Assembly (NCBI GenBank): GCA_030550075.1
Contig: JAUQQB010000071.1
Coordinates: forward strand, 1 to 10,102
Length of the DNA: 10,102 nt
Reading direction: 5' to 3'
DNA from: Chloroflexota bacterium
Lineage (GTDB): Bacteria; Chloroflexota; Anaerolineae; Thermoflexales; Thermoflexaceae
The notes beneath the pieces are model-generated. The model was not told where the DNA came from and ran no database searches. It worked only from the letters and a program-made list of their open reading frames with translations. Of this stretch, positions 6,605-10,102 are shown piece after piece. How positions within the stretch are numbered: the first letter of the stretch is position 1; each line of letters begins with the position of its first letter. The translations under genes and the position numbers were made by a program.

Positions 6605-7222
6605 ATGACGACCTGGTTCCTGATCCCGGTGAAACGGCTGGATCGGGCGAAATCCCGTCTGGCTGCCGTGCTTCCGCGCCGTGCGCGGATCCGTCTGGCA
6701 TGGCTTCTGACGCGGCGCACCCTGTGGGTGATCACCCGAGTGTCCGAAATCCATCCCCTGGTGATCAGCGCCGACCTGCGGGTGCTGGCCCTGGCCCGGA
6801 GCATGCGAATGGATGTCTATTTCGATTTGTGGGAAGATCTGAACCACGCTCTCACTGCCGCCCGTCGTTACGCAGTCCGTCATGGTGCCGAGACGATCGG
6901 CGTGCTCCCCATTGATCTCCCCCACTTGACCCCGGAGGCGATCCGGGCCCTGCTTCAGGCCGGCTTCCTCAACCGCGGCCTGGTGCTTGTCCCCGATCAG
7001 CACGCCCAGGGCACAAATGCCCTTCTGATCCGCCCGCCGGAAGCCATCCCATTCCAGTTCGGTCCGGGGAGCTTGACGGCATTCCAGGCCCAGGCCGAAG
7101 CCCAGGGCCTTCCGGTCTGTCTCTTTTATCATGAAGCCCTGGCTTTCGACCTGGATACTGAGGCGGATTGGGCAACGTGGCGCTCGCGAGTGAACCGGGT
7201 GAATCTGGAGATGGAAGTCTGA
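6605..7222 (+). CDS. cofC: CofC/FbiD-type guanylyltransferase of coenzyme F420 synthesis
   Basis: Cytoplasmic nucleotidyltransferase of 205 residues, the usual family length. CofC/FbiD enzymes activate 2-phospholactate or phosphoenolpyruvate with GTP to give the guanylylated precursor that CofD/FbiA joins to the deazaflavin. Seen: N-terminal nucleotide-binding strand and loop LIPVKRL with KSRL (6-19), LNHAL (79-83), the metal-binding-type LPIDLPHL (101-108), GTNALL (136-141), FGPGS (152-156), and the C-terminal DLDTEAD (182-188). All are hallmarks of PF01983. No other F420 gene (cofD, cofE, cofG/H) lies in the window. The start ATG 6605 sits at the conserved N-terminus; GTG 6596 in frame is an alternative, and neither has a strong ribosome site. 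It follows the Kelch gene by 59 bp in the same direction and could be cotranscribed. Whether the substrate is 2-phospholactate, phosphoenolpyruvate or 3-phosphoglycerate cannot be told. Confidence 0.85.
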   Translation: MTTWFLIPVKRLDRAKSRLAAVLPRRARIRLAWLLTRRTLWVITRVSEIHPLVISADLRVLALARSMRMDVYFDLWEDLNHALTAARRYAVRHGAETIGVLPIDLPHLTPEAIRALLQAGFLNRGLVLVPDQHAQGTNALLIRPPEAIPFQFGPGSLTAFQAQAEAQGLPVCLFYHEALAFDLDTEADWATWRSRVNRVNLEMEV

Positions 7223-7229
7223 ACCCCAA

Positions 7230-7241
7230 GAGGTATACCTC
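7230..7241. promoter_or_regulatory. 12-bp perfect palindrome upstream of the lexA promoter
   Basis: GAGGTATACCTC is a perfect inverted repeat ending 17 bases before the -35 element of lexA and starting 7 bases after the cofC stop. A second, odd-centred palindrome AGGGAATCCCT follows at 7247-7257. Either could be an operator for a further regulator of lexA; chance is also possible. Confidence 0.3.
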
Positions 7242-7258
7242 GCTCCAGGGAATCCCTC

Positions 7259-7287
7259 TTGACAAATTCTCTCAAAGGGGATATGCT
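7259..7287 (+). promoter_or_regulatory. lexA promoter, -35 TTGACA and -10 TATGCT
   Basis: TTGACA (7259-7264) is a perfect -35 hexamer. After exactly 17 bases comes TATGCT (7282-7287), a good -10. Transcription would start at about 7293-7295, inside the left edge of the SOS-box palindrome, giving a leader of about 30 bases. This is the clearest housekeeping-sigma promoter in the window. Confidence 0.8.
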
Positions 7288-7291
7288 TCTA

Positions 7292-7311
7292 ATTAGAACA
7301 TTTGTTCTAAT
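7292..7311. promoter_or_regulatory. LexA operator (SOS box), GAAC-N4-GTTC type
   Basis: The core is GAACATTTGTTC. The palindrome extends to 9-bp perfect arms (ATTAGAACA and TGTTCTAAT) around a central TT, 20 bp in all. GAAC-N4-GTTC is the core of the Bacillus-type LexA/DinR box. It lies just downstream of the -10 element, over the predicted transcription start, and ends three bases before the ribosome binding site. A bound repressor would block initiation, so lexA is expected to be autorepressed. No other copy of this core was found by eye in the window. Confidence 0.85.
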
Positions 7312-7323
7312 CCGGAGGTAGCG

Positions 7324-8037
7324 ATGGCGGACCGGGATCGATTGCTGAGCTATCTGGAAGCTTACTGGGAGACCCATGGCTATGGCCCCACCCTGGAGGA
7401 GGTCCGCCGGCAGATGGGGTTTTCCTCACGCTCCCATGCCCTTTATCATCTGCTCTCGCTGGTTCGGGAGGGCCGGATCGTTCGCGAACCCGGGAAACAT
7501 CGGACCTGGCGGCCGGCTTCCCTTCTACCCCCGCCGGTATCGATCCCCCTCAAAGGCGTGGTCCCGGCCTCTGCGCCGGATCAGATGGGGGAAGTGATTC
7601 CCCAGGATCTGGGAACATTGCGCCTGCCAGCGGCCTGGGCACCGCGGCGTTGTCGGTTCGCCCTCTGGGTCCGTGGGGAATCCATGATCGGCCTGGGGAT
7701 TCAACCTTATGACGTGGTATTGATCGAGCCGGTGACATGGAACGAGGTCCGTTCCGGGGATTTAGTGGTAGTGCGGTTGCGCGGTCGAAATCAGATCACC
7801 CTAAAGGAGCTGGTCATCGAACGGCCGAAGGATACGGGGCGGAAGAACCAGAAAGAAGGTTCAACACGAATGCCATCGAACGGTAACGGGAAAGACGAGG
7901 GAATCCACTGGCTTCGACCGGCCCACCCAGATTTACAGCCCATCCGCTTGGATCGCCGGATGTGGGCACTGGAGGGGCGCGTGGCGTTCCGGTTCGGTCC
8001 GGTGCGGGATCTGGGGGCCATGATTCAGGGTGAATAG
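7324..8037 (+). CDS. lexA: LexA-type SOS repressor with atypical cleavage site and insertion
   Basis: Predicted cytoplasmic transcriptional repressor of 237 residues (LexA usually 200-230). N-terminal winged HTH at about 1-65 (PTLEEVRRQMGF, then HALYHLLSLVREGRI). The S24 autopeptidase domain has the catalytic Ser120 in RGESMI and the catalytic Lys161 in ITLKEL. The cleavage region IPLKGVV-PASAP aligns with the GRVAAG region of E. coli LexA and places Ala82-Ser83 where the Ala-Gly bond usually lies. After Lys161, a polar, probably flexible insertion of about 27 residues (167-193) precedes the conserved WLRPAHPDLQPI and LEGRV strands. The start ATG 7324 has GGAGG (7314-7318) 5 bases upstream. 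Regulation: its own consensus promoter with an overlapping SOS box. An alternative is a phage- or element-type CI-like repressor, but the HTH type and operator favour LexA. Confidence 0.88.
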   Translation: MADRDRLLSYLEAYWETHGYGPTLEEVRRQMGFSSRSHALYHLLSLVREGRIVREPGKHRTWRPASLLPPPVSIPLKGVVPASAPDQMGEVIPQDLGTLRLPAAWAPRRCRFALWVRGESMIGLGIQPYDVVLIEPVTWNEVRSGDLVVVRLRGRNQITLKELVIERPKDTGRKNQKEGSTRMPSNGNGKDEGIHWLRPAHPDLQPIRLDRRMWALEGRVAFRFGPVRDLGAMIQGE

Positions 8038-8101
8038 CGTCCTCTCTTCACCAAGCGAGGGTCCGTGATAAGCGCGTTCATAAAAAGAAGACGAGCACTC
8101 A

Positions 8102-8166
8102 CGTGCCCTCCTATGAACAGGAAAAGCCCATGTTTGTAGTAGGGCACGAAGCGAAGCGAAGTGCCC
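8102..8166 (+). promoter_or_regulatory. Alternative hairpins before the ftsK-like gene
   Basis: CGTGCCCTCCTA (8102-8113) can pair with TAGTAGGGCACG (8137-8148), 11 of 12 bases, across a 23-base loop. The same central GGGCAC (8142-8147) can instead pair with GTGCCC (8161-8166) across a 13-base loop made of tandem GAAGC units. The two structures exclude each other, as in attenuators. They lie 58 bases before the ribosome site of the FtsK-like gene. No T-run follows either one, and a dispersed intergenic repeat is an equally good explanation. The rest of the gap (8038-8101 and 8167-8221) shows no clear promoter; TATTTA at 8173 lacks a matched -35. Confidence 0.4.
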
Positions 8167-8235
8167 GTTCCGTATTTAAACGTTCCCAGAAGCAAGCAGG
8201 CTCCTGAAGGCCTCAGACAACGAGGAGGCGCTCCC

Positions 8236-9270
8236 GTGAAGCGGAGGTGGTTGGAGGCTCAGGCGGATTTGGTGGAGCAGGTGCTCTGGCAGCATCGCTC
8301 GCCCGGGCGAGTGACCGGTGGCCGGGTCACCCCCACCACCATCCTCTTCCAGGTCGTCCCCGCCCCGGGTGTTCGCTGGTCCCGCCTGAAAGGGCTGGCA
8401 GAAGATCTGGCTTTGGCCCTTGGGGTGCCTGGCATCCGGATTCAGCGGGAAGGGCCGGTGGTGCAGCTGGAGATCCCTCGACCGGACCCCCAGGTGGTGC
8501 GCTTCCTTCCGTTGATGGAGCACGTCCGACAGGCACTCCCTCGCTATCCCCCTTACACCGCCCTTCTTGGATTGGCTGCAGATGGCGCGCCGTTGTTAAT
8601 CCGACTGACCAGCCCGCAGGTCACGCACATCCTGATTGCCGGTACCACCGGGTCAGGCAAGACGTCACTGGCGCGGACGATGCTGGCCAGCTTGGTGCTG
8701 ACCCATCGGCCGGGGCAGCTCATGCTGATGATCGTGGATCCCAAGGGAACGGCCTTCGCGGCCTTTCGGGATCTTCCTCACGTGCTGGCTTTTGCGGCCG
8801 GGGAGATGCCGCAGGCTGCAGCGAACCTGGAGGAAGCGGTCCGACTGATGGAGCGTCGCTCACAGGAAGGGATCTTCACGCCGCGGCTGTTGCTGGTGAT
8901 CGATGAGCTGGGCGATCTGGTTCAGCAAGGCGGGCGGGAAATCGGAGAACAGCTCACACGCCTGGCCCAACGGGGACGGGAGGCCGGAATTCACCTGATG
9001 GCCTGCACGCAGAAGCCGACAGCGGCATTGCTGGGCGGACGGCTGACGGCTAACTTCCCAGCCCGCCTGGTGGGGCGGGTGGTTTCAGCGGAGGATGCTC
9101 GGGTGGCAGCCGGGATCGGAGGGACTGGTGCGGAGCGCCTGCAGGGGAAAGGCGATTTCCTCGCGGTGGTCGGAGGGACCGTCACCCGCTTCCAGGCCGC
9201 TTACATCGCCCCCGAGGAGGTTCGTCCCATCCTCCGGCAAGCCTTCCTAAATTCGTATGGTACCCTGTAA
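8236..9270 (+). CDS. Minimal FtsK/SpoIIIE-type DNA translocase motor, no membrane domain
   Basis: A protein of 344 residues with the core FtsK motor. Residues about 25-85 (VTPTTILFQVVPAPG, WSRLKGLAEDLALALGV) resemble the FtsK alpha subdomain. The RecA-like beta subdomain has Walker A GTTGSGKT (136-143), DPKG (168-171), Walker B LLLVIDELGDL (218-228), GREAGIHLMACTQKP (247-261), the ARLVGRVVSAEDAR segment (276-289) and GKGDF (304-308). FtsK proteins hexamerise and pump double-stranded DNA using ATP. The N-terminal membrane helices and the C-terminal winged-helix gamma domain that reads orienting sequences in FtsK are both missing, so it is not the usual divisome FtsK. The start is GTG 8236 with GGAGG (8224-8228) 7 bases upstream; an open frame back to 8161 runs through a hairpin and looks non-coding. 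Its position 3' of lexA suggests a damage- or element-related role, which is inference. Confidence 0.85.
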   Translation: MKRRWLEAQADLVEQVLWQHRSPGRVTGGRVTPTTILFQVVPAPGVRWSRLKGLAEDLALALGVPGIRIQREGPVVQLEIPRPDPQVVRFLPLMEHVRQALPRYPPYTALLGLAADGAPLLIRLTSPQVTHILIAGTTGSGKTSLARTMLASLVLTHRPGQLMLMIVDPKGTAFAAFRDLPHVLAFAAGEMPQAAANLEEAVRLMERRSQEGIFTPRLLLVIDELGDLVQQGGREIGEQLTRLAQRGREAGIHLMACTQKPTAALLGGRLTANFPARLVGRVVSAEDARVAAGIGGTGAERLQGKGDFLAVVGGTVTRFQAAYIAPEEVRPILRQAFLNSYGTL

Positions 9271-9276
9271 ACAGTT

Positions 9277-9320
9277 TCGTGGGGTGCAGGCTCCTAAAGA
9301 ATCGTTCCCTCTCCCCACGA
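9277..9320. repeat. 8-bp inverted repeat after the ftsK-like gene
   Basis: TCGTGGGG (9277-9284) is perfectly complementary to CCCCACGA (9313-9320), with 28 bases between. It starts 7 bases after the stop of the FtsK-like gene. There is no T-run, so it is at most a weak 3'-end structure. The remaining bases up to the next ribosome site (about 9321-9445) show no promoter I can support. Confidence 0.3.
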
Positions 9321-9455
9321 CTCAAAGGGTCGCAGAGAGGATGCGTAAAGAGATGAAAAGGCATCCGCTTCCCACACGGAGTGCGGTCCCTCGAATCCCC
9401 AAATCCTATCGAAACGAAGCAAAAGTGGGGCATCTCTTTGAAGCCGGAGGTTTCC

Positions 9456-9935
9456 ATGAAACACGCATTGTTCAGTCTTCTACTGATCCTCTTCGCCATC
9501 GCCTTTGGGATCACCGGGGCTATCTGGGTCGGGGTCCGTCTCGGAGGGTGGGGACTGGCGGTGATTGTGGGCGTAGCTCTGGGAACCCTATTCGCCCTTC
9601 CGCTGCTGGGGCTGGCAACCCGGCGGATGAACGGGGCGGACCCTTATGGCACCTCGGGAGGATGGGGGGCCTATCCCGGGTGGACCTTGGGCGGGCCGGG
9701 GATGGAGGGATATGCTCCAGGGGGCAGCTATGGGTTCCCAATGGGCATCCCAGGCCGGGAACGGCCAGGCGCACCGTTCGGTCTTCCCTTCTTGGGGACA
9801 CCATGGGTGTCGTGGATCGCGTGGATCCCAGGGCTCTACCCCGCCCCATCCGACATCGGTCGCAGTGGATGGTCTACGCTTCCCCCGGCAACTCCCCGGA
9901 CTTTCACCGTGATCGGAGAGGAGGGGGAGGAATAG
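9456..9935 (+). CDS. Small membrane protein with two helices and a Gly/Pro-rich tail
   Basis: This 159-residue protein is not recognised as a known family. Two hydrophobic helices lie at about residues 5-27 (HALFSLLLILFAIAFG) and 32-54 (GWGLAVIVGVALGTLFALPLLG), with a short loop between. Residues about 58-125 are rich in Gly, Pro, Tyr and Trp (PYGTSGGWGAYPGWTLGGPG and similar), and the tail ends in an acidic GEEGEE. By the positive-inside rule, RRM after helix 2 suggests that the tail is cytoplasmic. The start ATG 9456 has GGAGG (9446-9450) 5 bases upstream, much better than the in-frame ATG at 9381. The third codon position is GC-rich and no stop interrupts, which supports a real gene. It lies 185 bp downstream of the FtsK-like gene in the same direction; a membrane partner for that soluble motor is possible but unproven. 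Confidence 0.65.
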   Translation: MKHALFSLLLILFAIAFGITGAIWVGVRLGGWGLAVIVGVALGTLFALPLLGLATRRMNGADPYGTSGGWGAYPGWTLGGPGMEGYAPGGSYGFPMGIPGRERPGAPFGLPFLGTPWVSWIAWIPGLYPAPSDIGRSGWSTLPPATPRTFTVIGEEGEE

Positions 9936-9952
9936 AGGAATAAAGGTGCCAC

Positions 9953-9966
9953 GTAACTATTCAGCC
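9953..9966 (+). other. GTAACTATTCAGCC, possible remnant of a repeat or element end
   Basis: This motif starts with GTAA and shares GTAACT with position 81-86 near the other end of the window. GTAA-type ends occur in IS66-like insertion sequences, but there is no transposase, no matching inverted end and no target duplication here. It is listed only as a weak landmark in the gene-free tail of the window. Confidence 0.15.
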
Positions 9967-10019
9967 GGGCCACATTCCATTCAGAGCTCCCGCGAAGCGA
10001 CGGAAGGGCCCCACCCCCC

Positions 10020-10067
10020 TTTCTCCCCCCTCCCCACGGCCCTTTGGCCGTGGGGAGGGGGGAGAAA
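10020..10067 (+). terminator. 22-bp perfect hairpin, probable transcription terminator
   Basis: Positions 10020-10041 pair perfectly with 10046-10067 around a four-base CTTT loop. The stem combines a T/C-rich outer part with a CCACGGCC inner part. On the plus strand it is followed by AAATATTTT, a short T-run offset from the stem; on the minus strand no T-run follows. It lies 84 bases after the small membrane protein stop and is the best terminator candidate for the plus-strand genes. A dispersed repeat of terminator type is an equal reading. Confidence 0.5.
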
Positions 10068-10089
10068 AAATATTTTGGGGCCGAGCCGC

Positions 10090-10102
10090 GCGCCGAAGGC
10101 GC
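10090..10102. repeat. Small GC hairpin at the window edge
   Basis: GCGCC (10090-10094) and GGCGC (10098-10102) pair around a GAA loop. It is cut by the window end, so its full extent is unknown. It resembles the GCGAAGC-type hairpin loops seen at 8148-8160 and 9992-10000. Confidence 0.25.

Noticed and set aside
8161..8235. Upstream extension of the FtsK-like protein from GTG 8161
   Set aside because: The start lies inside a hairpin arm and has no ribosome site; GTG 8236 has GGAGG 7 bases upstream.
8038..8235. Second SOS box in front of the FtsK-like gene
   Set aside because: I searched for GAAC-N4-GTTC; only isolated GTTC and GAAC half-sites occur, with no properly spaced pair.
9182..9514. 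Minus-strand open frame over the end of the FtsK-like gene
   Set aside because: It overlaps two well-supported plus-strand genes and the gap between them, and has no recognisable domain.
81..9966. GTAACT motifs near both window ends as ends of one mobile element
   Set aside because: They share only six bases, in direct orientation, with no transposase between and no target duplication.

Overview
The window is GC-rich bacterial DNA with GTG and ATG starts and short intergenic gaps. It most likely comes from a thermophilic member of the Chloroflexota, in the Anaerolineae/Thermoflexia direction. I infer this from the mix of protein types: a histidine kinase with several GAF domains, a membrane-anchored LuxR/Kelch regulator, a CofC-type F420 biosynthesis enzyme, a LexA controlled by a GAAC-N4-GTTC operator, and many hairpin-type intergenic repeats. 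The lineage is an inference from style, not a sequence match.

Layout. Positions 1-181 are an intergenic leader with extreme homopolymer tracts (a G-quadruplex motif on the minus strand) and a 26-codon mini-ORF that overlaps the next start by ATGA. A large orphan sensor histidine kinase (182-3481, +) converges on a lone NitT/TauT-type ABC ATPase (3545-4324, -). Positions 4325-4656 hold no gene but carry at least two diverged direct repeats. Next come a truncated uvrC consisting of the GIY-YIG domain only (4657-5103, +), a LuxR-HTH/transmembrane/six-Kelch-repeat protein (5136-6545, +) and cofC/fbiD (6605-7222, +). lexA follows (7324-8037, +) with a textbook promoter and a nearly perfect palindromic SOS box. 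A 198-bp gap with mutually exclusive hairpins leads to a motor-only FtsK/SpoIIIE protein (8236-9270, +), a two-helix membrane protein with a Gly/Pro-rich tail (9456-9935, +), and a 22-bp perfect hairpin near the window end.

How the genes may work together. The window is not one pathway. Two genes sense signals at the membrane: the kinase through a periplasmic Cache-like domain and three GAF domains, and the LuxR/Kelch protein as a possible one-component receptor. lexA is very probably autorepressed. The FtsK-like motor lies downstream in the same direction, but no second SOS box was found in front of it, so SOS control of the motor is only a hypothesis. The uvrC fragment, the repeats beside it and the orphan ABC ATPase suggest that 3.5-5.1 kb is a rearranged segment. 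The best candidates for something undescribed are the LexA variant (Ala-Ser at the expected autocleavage bond, plus a polar insertion) next to a minimal FtsK motor, and the LuxR-TM-Kelch receptor.
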